From Priapulus caudatus (Eukaryota > Priapulida > Priapulimorpha > Priapulimorphida > Priapulidae): a stretch of 26,122 nucleotides of DNA. The DNA is taken from contig NW_014577288.1 in NCBI RefSeq assembly GCF_000485595.1, positions 246,680 through 272,801 on the forward strand, read 5' to 3'. Shown piece after piece: positions 18,550-26,122 of the stretch. A program made the translations under genes and the position numbers. Numbering within the stretch: position 1 is the stretch's first letter; the number at the start of each line of letters is the position of its first letter. Under the pieces are notes generated by a model. The model did no database searches, was not told the origin of the DNA, and was given only the letters and a program-made list of their open reading frames with translations.

Positions 18550-18618
18550 ATTCGCACACTTCACGTACTCATTGCCGCCCCCCTAAAATAAAATCCTAGC
18601 TACGCGCCTGCCCCCTTT

Positions 18619-19305
18619 ACAGCTAACTTCGAATTTCATATTAAGAATATTAATAGATCTAACATGAGTCCTTAACAATAACTTCGATAACGTTCCAACG
18701 ATTTTCTAGCAATATTCACAAATTATTGCAGAGGTTGCTAGCACTTGCACCACAGACACGGTTCTCAGCACTGGTCTCCCACATTAACTAACCTTACTTA
18801 TGAAACATCAGTCTCACTCTAACCTCAAAGAAAAACCAATTAACACACAACAGGAGAGTGTCATGACTACCACTACACAAATGGATAATGAGCAACGACT
18901 AAAAGGAATTTGAACATAATGTTATTCTATTAACATCACCATCGATAATATCTACAGGTTGATCAGACCTGAGTTTAGATAAAGGTGTCTTTATGTACAC
19001 CCAATGGAATATCTTTCTTCTAGTCACAGAGTCTCTCTGAAAGCTCATATGTATCACGGTACACACATTTCCATTGAAACTTGTCTAAATAAATGCAACC
19101 ACGCGAGATTGTCTGACATATAAACTCAATCAATAAATTCATAGTTCAACTTAAATTTACTCTCTAATACATGTATTCATCTCAACAGTTTACTCATGTT
19201 CACTAATAAAACTGGCTATTCACGTACACATTAGCCTTAGTATACATATCCCGGCACAGGAGTCCATGCCTGTTGCCAGTATGCATGCTGCATCTCACCG
19301 CGTTG
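18619..19305. other. AT-rich flank downstream (3') of the Gypsy element
   Basis: AT-rich DNA between the hAT-like element and the end of the Gypsy coding remnant. If a 3' LTR remains it should lie here, but no matching repeat is found on the other side of the element. No gene is seen. Confidence 0.4.
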
Positions 19306-19641
19306 TCAATACACAGGCTGAAAGTACACCGGTTGATACACTGGTTGTCCAAACGATTCATATGTAAGACGTCTTGGTGGCTGGTGATGTCGTCTTAGTC
19401 GTACGTAGTTTGCAGGAATTGGAGTTGATTCAGGACTCTCCATCATCTCTGCTTCATCAGCGACATCCTCATGTGGTAACAGTTCAGGTGATTGATAATG
19501 CACATTATCAATTGGTCGAGTTTCCTCTGGGTCTACGTGCTCTTCAAGAAGTGGTGGAGGGCTGGGTGGAGCCAGTGGATGGGCATCTCGTGGTTGGTGC
19601 TCTACTTGGTCGCTTTTGCTTGATACAGGAACACTGTCCAT
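19306..19641 (-). pseudogene. Gypsy pol: C-terminal tail
   Basis: An acidic, proline-rich segment followed by YVRLRRHHQPPRRLTYES and GQPVYQPVY. The Arg-rich PPxRLTYxxxGxPVY ending is common at the end of invertebrate Gypsy pol proteins. Its direct joining to the zinc-binding module shows a deletion of the integrase core with a frame change around 19600-19640. Confidence 0.7.
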
Positions 19642-20170
19642 TCACATACTGGTCTACCTCCCTCGCCATGTGGGGCTAGTAAAACCGGGGATGTATCAGG
19701 CTGAGAACACGATCTGTACCGTGGTGGCCCATATCGTTATGTAACTGTTGATCAACCATAGGCTTATATCGTCCTGGTAATACCAGTTGGTCTTAGAGTC
19801 GGGTTTTCCTACGTAGCCAGCCACTTTCACTTAGGTACAGGTGTGACCACTCTCTCAGTAGATCTCGAACAGCTTCTGATTCCTTCTTGTGCTTACTGGC
19901 TGACAGCCATCTATTTTTCTTCTTCAGGTCTATTACTCGTATAATGGCAGGATCTTCAACTTGAGCTTTATTAAGTTCCTCTATCGGGATCAGGTTGCTG
20001 AATAACGGATCAGGCGTAAAGGCACTATCCACAGCAGTAGGGTCACTGGTGATCGCTTCAATCCAGGTGATATTGTTCTGAGGGTTGATGCATTCTATTG
20101 CAGCTGAAAGTGTCTGACCCTCAATCCCTTGGGTACATCTAGTCATGTATTCTTCCATGTCAACTGGCAA
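19640..20170 (-). pseudogene. Gypsy pol: linker and integrase zinc-binding region
   Basis: After a linker, the frame shows a TAA at about 19796. It then continues with LHNDMGHHGTDRVL and, after another TAG at about 19705, HMAREVDQYV and CSCIKQK. This is the HHCC zinc-binding module of retroviral-type integrases. The catalytic core (DDE) that should follow is absent: within a few dozen bases the sequence passes to the pol C-terminal tail in a different frame. Confidence 0.8.
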
Positions 20171-20251
20171 TCTTGACAGGTAGTCCGCAGCAACATTGGT
20201 GGTACCTGGTTTGTATCTGATGTTAAAATTGAAGTCAGCAAGCTCAGCTAC

Positions 20252-20908
20252 CTAACGATGACCCATAGCATTGAGTTTAGTGGTGGTGAATATATATGTT
20301 AGTGGGTTATTGTCTGTGTATACGGTAAAGGATGGAGCGTAGTACAAATAATCACGAAATTTGTCCGTGACAGCCCACTTTAATGCCAGAAACTCCAACT
20401 TGCCAGAGTGAAGGTGATAATTACGCTCAGCAGGTGTTAAGGTTCTGGAACCATAGCCGATTACTCTGAGTTTTCCTTCCTGTTGCTGGAAAAGTATAGC
20501 ACCTAAACCTTCATGGGATGCGTCGGTATGTAGTATGTACGACTTCTCTACATCAGCAAACCCCATTACGGTTGGCGATACTAGCAGGTCGAGCAGCTGG
20601 TCCCGGGCTTCCTGGTGCTTGCTCTGCCACTCAATTGTCTCACTGAAACGGAGTTGACCACTACACTTCTTATTGGTCACTTTACATCCACGAGAAGGAA
20701 CTGACTTGTCTGCTTTTGCTCCAGTCATACTACCAAGAAGATCGTACATTGGCTTGGCAATTCTGGAGAAATTGGGCACATACTGACGGAAGTACCCAAG
20801 GAATCCAAGTAGTTTTCTCAGCTCACCAACTGTCGTAGGATTTGTGCCTCGAAGTGCTCGAATTGATGCTGTATCTGCTGGATCTAACTGGTAACCATCG
20901 GCTGACAC
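20252..20908 (-). pseudogene. Gypsy pol: RT connection and RNase H region
   Basis: Contains the thumb/connection motif [19 protein letters not shown] and then RNase H motifs: [17 protein letters not shown] (first Asp), [11 protein letters not shown] (Glu) and [13 protein letters not shown] (second Asp). The catalytic D-E-D set is visible. The frame ends in a TAG at about 20253 at a place where the family usually has Trp; downstream sequence continues in the same frame. Confidence 0.88.
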
Positions 20909-20971
20909 TACTCGACCGAGATATCGTACTTGTCTCTTGAAGAGGTCACACTTCTTCGGTTTCAGTTTTAG

Positions 20972-21719
20972 TCAATGCTGTCTCAGTCTTTGAAGCACTA
21001 GCCGAATGTGTTCTACATTTTCGTCGAAACTTCTACTATAGACAAGGGTATCATCTAAATAGCGAATACAGATTTCTTGCGTCAAACCATCGAGACACTT
21101 CCATATACCGCTGGAAGACAGGTGGTGCCCGAACGGGATGCGGACCAACTCATATAATCCCAATGGTATTATAAAGGCGGTAAGATGACGACTGTCAGTG
21201 TCTATGTATCCTTGATGGTATGCCTTGCCTTGGTCCAGAACGGAGAACCATTCGTTGCCACCCACACTATCTAAAATTTCTTGTATTCGAGGGATAAGCT
21301 GTCTGTCAGGCCATTTGGTTGAGTTTGCGATAGTCGCCACACACTCTAAGAGAACCATCCTTTTTCCTGACGCAGACCAACGGTGACGAGTATGATGAAT
21401 AGGATTTGGTTATCCATCCTTGGTCGAGTAGATTCTTCAGATAGCCTTTCAACTCGCTAATGAGTGGTGTTGGTACCTTGTAGTACGTTTGCTGGACTGG
21501 TTTGCTGCTCTCTAGGTTGATCTTCATTCTCATATTTTTTGCATCACCGATGTCGGATTTATTTCGTGCAAAGGACACGCATTCGTCTCTCAACATCCGG
21601 CGAACACGGCATTGCTGGTCAGGGTCGAGTTGGTCAAGATCCACTGGTGGGTCCCAGGAGTCAGCTCCTTCCTTCGTTTCACTGGGAGTAGACTCCTCAA
21701 GTGTTACTACCGACTCCAC
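20972..21719 (-). pseudogene. Gypsy pol: reverse transcriptase region (frameshifted)
   Basis: The first part (21719-21306) has the N-terminal RT strands ending SLRVCGDYRKLNQ. The second part (21358-20972) continues in another frame with IPRIQEIL, WFSVLDQGKAYHQ (first catalytic Asp) and IRYLDDTLVYS (the YLDD-type catalytic box). The frame break lies near 21312. A second local disturbance between about 21095 and 21130 replaces the usual residues after PFG, with register regained afterwards. A TGA at about 20970 separates this part from the RNase H region, which is in the same frame. Confidence 0.85.
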
Positions 21720-21815
21720 ACAGGAAACCGGCTCTAAGGTTCCCAGTGGGGTATAACCACTTATTATGAGTTCATTGTTAGTGTTGGTTCTAACTGGTAT
21801 CTTGACATGACCCTT

Positions 21816-22457
21816 TCAGACCGTCACAAGGCATTCAGCTACATCAAGTCCCTCCGGAAGTTTACGATCTAACTCCGGTAGGAACAACAGGGATGGGACT
21901 TCTCTGGCTTGTTTATCTCGTACCATTCCTCGGACGCAACGGGTTTTCCTAGGTGGTAAAGTGATGGTCTTTCTAGGTGTTCGTACCATACACAGGACAT
22001 CGCTGTCAGGTTCCTTGAGTATCTTGACCAGTTTTACCGCATCTCTCTGCGATAGCGATGGGAAAGTGCTGCGTATGGCGTTGACAATCGGAGGGCACTT
22101 GGTATTATAATTGCTATCCGGTGTTGACTTAACTATTTCTTGGATGACATTGTAACCTATTACGGGCACATCAGGGCTACCATCCTTGCTCACCAGCAGG
22201 GGTACCCTAAATGGTTTGACCAGAGTTTCATCAGTAGTCAACATCTGTATGTCAACTTTAATCCAACCATCATAGGGTATACTGCTACCATTTGCCGCTT
22301 TGAGGTCAAGGTTCCCATCTCTTCCAAGTATGTCGCTTAGTGGTCTTATCTCACTGTCCGGGAGGTACTTCCTCTTCCAGTCTTTGCTGATCATACTGAT
22401 CTGTGCGCCAGTATCCCATAGACCTTGGACTTTAATACCATCCATTGAGATCCACAC
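21816..22457 (-). pseudogene. Gypsy pol: retropepsin-like protease region
   Basis: The frame contains LWDTGAQISMIS near its start (the DTGA active-site motif, Asp at about 22415), followed by the glycine-rich flap region and a linker typical of invertebrate Gypsy polyproteins. The frame stays open upstream to a TGA about 25 codons before the first Met. Downstream it is in register with the reverse transcriptase frame and separated only by an in-frame TGA at about 21816. Confidence 0.85.
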
Positions 22458-22540
22458 TAGACATCGGGGGCCAACTAACTTGGTTAGGAGGGATTTCCCT
22501 TTGTCAACGCGTAGTTGTGCATACTCGTTTTTGTATGATC

Positions 22541-23784
22541 ACGCCGCGCCGCTGCCACGCGCAAAAGAAACCAGGGAAAGCCTGTGTCTAGTATAGCCTC
22601 AGGGGTATTCTAACCCTAGCAAAGGCGCGTTTCTTGGCTAGTACGTATGATAGTCTAGTAGGTACTAGTGGCTCAAGGATAGGATGAACATGGGCCTCCC
22701 AATGATTCCATATGGGCCCAATGTATGGCATGGCCAATAAAACCAATGTTCATTTAACATCAACTCTATAATATAATTTATATCAATATAATAGGTTCAG
22801 GGATTATGGTTAGGATTCGTCATTATTAGTACAGTTTATGTAATACTAGTAACAGATGTTAGTTCATTATTTATATTAACTGATTAGCTCCTGCGGGTCC
22901 TCCGCGTAGTTACTAGTACTAGCTACTGTAGCTGCTTGCAGGTAACTTAGTAGTACTACTACTACACGTACGTACTAGAGTAGTATTAGTATAGTGCGGT
23001 CGGGCTTAACAACGCATACTTTTGCGCAACGCCATCTTGTTACCACGGTCTCTTAGTGCCGCTAGATGGCCTTCAGTCTAAACGCAACTGAATGATCATG
23101 CAGTGTGTGCTCGTACGTGCGCGGCTTGACGCACTGCAAGCTGGCTGTAATATGCAAAAACGGCAAACGGGTATGAGTCTGAGAGGAGATGCACGAGCGC
23201 CGGGGTCGAAAGCGACGGCTTCATAAGGAGCAGCAAGATGGCTACGATTAACGAACACGTCGATGTCACGATTCCAGGTTAGACTGGCACGGTAAACGTT
23301 TAATTTCGGGCAAGCTCTTTCGCTACACTAACAGTTATTAGTTTACTGCAGCGTGTGAAATCTCGACCGACGCGCCAGTCTAAACGAAATATTGTCGCGA
23401 AATGCCTCAAGAGGAGCCGTCGTGGCGCCGGATCTATGAGGCCGCGATACATGCTACCAGAATAACCATTTCCAGGCGTTAAATTAAATTAAATTCGAAC
23501 CAGTCGTTTTTATAGGAAAACGTACCAGCTAGCGATAAAAAAAACACCAATTACGACCATTTCGATTTTTCTCGCCACTACGTGCAAAAGTCCAAAAATT
23601 TCGGCAATGGCCCAGAACTTGCTCAATTCACGATTCTGGAGGCTTTATGATACTACCACAAAGTGATTTTGCCGTATTAGTTATCACATATTGGGCCAGC
23701 GCAAATTGACCCTAATGGCGCCAGTGAGATGCCGCTGTGTTCGCGCTTCGCGCGGGTTCGCGGCTGCATGGACTGATCGAGTGA
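22541..23784. other. Unassigned region with short TA/TAGTAC-rich part
   Basis: 22600-23000 is AT-rich with many TAGTAC and ACTAGT steps. 23000-23780 is more CpG-rich. No LTR matching the Gypsy element, no repeat shared with the rest of the window, and no confident gene are seen. See the possible first exon at 23238. Confidence 0.4.
23238..23277 (+). CDS. Possible short first coding exon (weak)
   Basis: GCAAGATGG gives a reasonable start context in a CpG-containing stretch. The frame reads MATINEHVDVTIP and is followed by CCAG|GTTAGA, a weak donor. No family is recognised and no following exon is found in the window. It could belong to another gene nested in this intron, or be chance. Confidence 0.15.
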
Positions 23785-23945
23785 CAGCGGTCAATTGTTA
23801 TATCGCTGTTAACGATCGCCCACACACGTGTTTGTGAAGTGCCAGATTTTACATCTGCGCTTGGCCATATGCTAGAAATCCCTGTTCAATAATAGTAGCA
23901 TCAAACATTGTTAAATTTAATGATTGTTTCATCTAGCGTGGCGTG
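23785..23945 (+). repeat. Family A fragment
   Basis: Matches 4985-5140 and 15787-15935 (GAGTGACAGCGGTCAATTGT, TGTTTGTGAAG, TAGTAGCATCAAACATTG). Together with the copy at 15787 it forms direct repeats that flank about 7.8 kb absent from the inverted copy of the locus. Confidence 0.85.
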
Positions 23946-24240
23946 AGGCGCGTTAGCGTGTTGTGCGTGCGTGGAACTCCCGCCGAGCGCCACATGCGTG
24001 CGTGCGCTGAGGCGTGCGTGCGTGCGTTAGGGCGTCGCCGGCATTGCGTGATGGGCGTGCGCTGCGTGTGTGAGGGTCGGTGCATGGCTGATGCGGCTGT
24101 GGGACGCATGCGCTATGGGTGGCGCGCGGCGGCATGGTGAAGGGCGTGCGTGCTGCGTTGCCGCGGTGAGGCTTGCGTGGCGTGCTCGCGTGCAGGGGCT
24201 CGAGAACGTCAGCGCGCGGGCGTGCGAGGGCGTTGCGCGT
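23936..24240. repeat. Degenerate GCGTGC-type GC-rich array
   Basis: An expanded and irregular version of the array at 5130-5190 and 9290-9425. The overlapping frames on both strands (up to 110 residues) are repeat translation. Confidence 0.8.
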
Positions 24241-24305
24241 GCAATCTTCAGTGCTCTCAACCTTTCTGTACCTCCTCTCGTACAAAACGTACTGCCGGAT
24301 AAATT

Positions 24306-25075
24306 GGGTTTGTCTTATTCAGGCCGGGTTAACAGGAGATAATTTGCCATATTTTTCACCTGTGGTTTGGTTATAACCAATCAGATCTAATCGAGTGTTT
24401 CGTGACGCGTCACTTCCAGCTGTGAAGAGATGGTGACAGGAGGAGGAGGGGAGAAGGGAGAAGGTGGTGGAGAAAGAGGCTCCAGAGGGAGAGCTGGTGC
24501 AGAAGAGGAGGAGGGGAGAAGGAGAAAGGTGGCTGGAGAAAGAAGAAGGGGAGGAACTGCTGGTGGAGAAGGAGGAGGGAGGAAGGAGCAAGTGGTGGGT
24601 AGGGGGAGAAGCTAGGTGGAGAAGGAGGGAGAGAGCTGTCCTGGAGAGGAGGAACGGGGAGAAGGGAAAAGGTGGTGGAGAAGTGAGAAGGGGAGAAGTG
24701 GTGGAGAAGTGGAGGGTAAGAAGCTGAGTTGAAGAATGAAGAAGGGAAGAAGGAGCGAAGAGCTCGGTGGAGCAAGGAGGACGGTGGCGGGAACGGTGGT
24801 AGGTGAAGCGTGGTCTGGAGAAGGGGAGAAGGTCGTTTTGCCAAGGAGAAGGGGCACCTCCTGCACCTTCTCCACACCTCCTCCTTCTCCACCACCTCTC
24901 GCACAGCCTTCTCCCCTCGCTCCTTCTGTCACCAGCTCTCCCGCTCCTCCCACCACCTTCTCCTTCTCTCCCCTCCCTCCTTACATCTGCAGTTACATTG
25001 ATTGGTTATAACACAAACACCGTCGACAAAATATGCATCATTCTCCATGCTACCGGCCTGATATAGACCAAACCC
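24306..25075. mobile_element. Fold-back element with purine/pyrimidine core
   Basis: Terminal inverted repeats of about 85-90 bp: 24306-24392 (GGGTTTGTCTTATTCAGGCC to GGTTATAACCAATCA) pair imperfectly with 25075-24990. The element is flanked by GGATAAATT (24297-24305) and GGATAAACTT (25076-25085). The empty site is visible in the inverted copy of the locus, where minus-strand text around 9245 reads GCGGATAAATTGAGCC without the element. A 9-10 bp target duplication is compatible with Mutator-like elements, but the superfamily is not proved. Confidence 0.75.
24425..24976. repeat. Purine tract followed by its inverted pyrimidine counterpart
   Basis: 24425-24850 is a GA-rich minisatellite with steps such as GGAGAAGGTGGTGGAGAA. 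24856-24976 is its CT-rich inverted counterpart (CCTTCTCCACCACC). The two would fold into a long imperfect hairpin and each is prone to triplex formation. The 90-160 residue frames here are low-complexity and not genes. Confidence 0.85.
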
Positions 25076-25775
25076 GGATAAACTTGAGCCAGAGAGCGAG
25101 AGCGCCATCTGCTCGTGGCCAGTCTTTGAGGTGACTCTGTATCATGCATGTATTCAACAGGAAGAAGACAGCTAAAGGCATCATGTGTGAAACATAGACA
25201 CCCGATGATTCAGTGCCTCGGGTTAAGAAGACTGTCGTTGTAATCTCAACATGTTCTGCTTGCATCTAGACAAATACACATACGATATACGCTCTCCCGA
25301 TGACCAACCTAGGAAGATTCTTCTAATGACCAATATTGGCGAGTCAACTTCGTTCCGCTTTAACCTGAAATTCACTGCTTGCGTTCATAATAGCGCCCTA
25401 AACTCCTACTGTATGCGCACAACACATACAACAATTATTTGTCAATAGGAAGATGCGTATATGCCGTATTGTCGTATGTTGTCTTAGATGCAAGCAGAAC
25501 AGCCGTGCGTCATCCACACATGTGTGCGCTGCTAGCTCGGAGATATTGTACGTCTGTCGCGAGTGCATTTCGTAACCAGGACCTGTAGGCTGAGCAAAGA
25601 CTCACACTGTTAATGATGGAGCGCACGGGTGGCAGGCTCTGTTTGTCGATGTCTATGTTAATAGGGGTGGGTTCTGATACCCAGCTATCATAGATAGATA
25701 CCCTAAAATAGTTGGGTTTATTTACGATTATTAGCTGAAGCTTATTTTTAATTTTGATCCAAAATCTACGGGCGT
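25076..25775 (+). mobile_element. Interspersed repeat Y, plus copy
   Basis: Homologous to 9245-8530 (minus) over its full length; its last ~200 bp also resembles 2560-2775. It contains the MITE-like segment 25253-25500. Short frames here are not conserved between copies. Confidence 0.8.
25253..25500. mobile_element. MITE-like segment with perfect 15-bp inverted ends
   Basis: GTTCTGCTTGCATCT (25253-25267) is the exact reverse complement of 25486-25500; weaker pairing continues inward about 45 bp. 248 bp long, non-coding. Counterpart at 8831-9076. Confidence 0.7.
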
Positions 25776-25846
25776 GCGCCCTTAGGTCCTGCTGGCTGCA
25801 GTGAGCCTAGGCTCGAGTGTAGTGTTAGCTGACGCCGAGAATGATG

Positions 25847-25956
25847 AGAAGAAGAAGAAGAAGAAGAAGAAGAAGAAGAAGAATAAGAGGAAGAAGAAGA
25901 AGAAGAAGAAGAAGAAGACGAAGAAGAAGAAGAAGATGAAGAAGAAGAAGAGGAAG
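25847..25956. repeat. (GAA)n trinucleotide repeat
   Basis: About 36 triplets, mostly AAG/GAA with a few interruptions (ATAAGAGG, GACG, GATG, GAGG). It is intronic, about 65 bp upstream of the last exon. The Ser-rich minus frame is an artefact. Confidence 0.95.
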
Positions 25957-25974
25957 ACACCACGTATAATCTCA

Positions 25975-25975
25975 C

Positions 25976-26015
<40 letters not shown>
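25975..26015. repeat. (CT)n run serving as polypyrimidine tract
   Basis: About 20 CT dinucleotides directly before CTGCCTCAG|AC, the acceptor of the last exon. The same arrangement (CT run then AG) is seen before the exon at 711. Confidence 0.9.
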
Positions 26016-26019
<4 letters not shown>

Positions 26020-26022
26020 CAG

Positions 26023-26122
26023 ACATGCGGATCGTGTCGTATGTGCTCGGATATAAGATTGCAACCGACGGCGTATCGGTGTACCTGTACGGCATGGCGC
26101 ATGACGGAACCACATACCTTAT
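26023..26122 (+). CDS. Exon start, module following the discoidin domain (runs off the window)
   Basis: Acceptor CTCTGCCTCAG ends at 26022. Two bases complete the codon split by the phase 1 donor at 14529 (A|AC, Asn). The frame then reads MRIVSYVLGYKIATDGVSVY followed by LYGMAHDGTTYL and is open to the window edge. The fit of phase with exon 14322-14529 and the same codon character support membership of the same gene. The fold is not recognised; the alternating hydrophobic strands suggest another beta-rich extracellular module. The VYxxGxxHDGTTY stretch faintly resembles VVYARMGGSSFPY in exon 2841-3023, which may mean a repeated module type. Confidence 0.6.

Larger units (their letters stand above)
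16303..18610. mobile_element. Outer hAT-like non-autonomous element (about 2.3 kb, with nested element)
   Basis: The right end GCTACGCGCCTG at 18599-18610 is the reverse complement of the left end CAGGCGCGTAGC, seen cleanly at 5411 and with small errors at 16303. The right flank CCCCCTTT (18611-18618) equals the left flank in copy 1 (5403-5410); in this copy the left flank reads ACCCCTTT. CAGG-type ends with an 8-bp target duplication are the hAT signature. No transposase is seen, so it is non-autonomous. An inner element of the same type sits at 17325-18549. Confidence 0.75.
19306..22540 (-). mobile_element. Ty3/Gypsy LTR retrotransposon remnant (pol only)
   Basis: On the minus strand the order is protease, reverse transcriptase, RNase H, integrase zinc-binding region and pol C-terminal tail. 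This is the Ty3/Gypsy (Metaviridae) order. No gag, no recognisable primer-binding site and no LTR pair are seen, so the copy is 5'-truncated at about 22540. It is inactivated by at least four nonsense changes, frame breaks and a deletion of the integrase core. It is transcribed, if at all, opposite to the host gene. Confidence 0.9.

Noticed and set aside
18619-23784. LTRs for the Gypsy remnant
   Set aside because: I looked for the same sequence on both sides of the pol region and for TG..CA borders with a matching pair, and found none.
24410-24956. Several 90-160 residue frames on both strands
   Set aside because: They translate the purine/pyrimidine core of the fold-back element.

Overview
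This is a stretch of a metazoan genome, most likely a marine invertebrate. The evidence is widely spaced exons with GT..AG borders, an extracellular discoidin-type domain, very dense micro- and minisatellites, hAT-like inverted-repeat elements and a decayed Ty3/Gypsy retroelement. No bacterial, viral or organellar genes are seen. Species cannot be told from the sequence. A run of 25 N (11737-11761) marks an assembly gap.

The only host coding sequence I can support is five short plus-strand exons at 711-885, 2841-3023, 7464-7636, 14322-14529 and 26023 to the window end. Together they look like part of one large secreted or cell-surface protein. The first two resemble the halves of a DUF11-like beta-sandwich repeat. 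The next two together make most of an F5/8 type C (discoidin) domain whose first residues are missing. The last begins a further segment of unknown family. Intron phases agree for the last three exons (7636/14322 phase 0, 14529/26023 phase 1). They do not agree for 885/2841 or 3023/7464, so exons are missing, unrecognised or damaged there.

Layout: 1-710 is a minisatellite whose unit carries a 3' splice site. 711-885 is an exon. 879-2350 is a 51-bp minisatellite that starts on that exon's own 5' splice site and is interrupted by a 216-bp MITE. 2539-2849 is a small inserted element bracketed by a duplicated splice acceptor, followed by exon 2841-3023. 3024-7463 is intron or intergenic DNA with microsatellites, a second block of the acceptor minisatellite, and a 2.35-kb interspersed repeat (family A). 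7464-7636 is discoidin exon 1. 7637-8392 is a CA/CG array followed by a 29-bp minisatellite.

8395-13920 is a base-noisy inverted copy of the surrounding locus. Read on the minus strand it gives CA array, 29-mers, gap, discoidin exon 2, family A, GC-rich array, then the repeat that lies next to the last exon. The locus then resumes on the plus strand with 29-mers at 14208, discoidin exon 2, and family A carrying two nested hAT-like elements (16303-18610). After this come a Gypsy pol pseudogene on the minus strand (19306-22540), unassigned DNA, a second piece of family A (23785), a fold-back element with a purine/pyrimidine core (24306-25075), an interspersed repeat (25076-25775), (GAA)n, (CT)n, and the final exon.

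I find no new protein-based system. The most interesting material is structural: tandem arrays apparently seeded by splice junctions on both sides of one exon, an inverted 'pre-insertion' version of the locus that supplies empty sites for several insertions (real inversion or misplaced haplotype), and several mobile elements with readable termini and target duplications.
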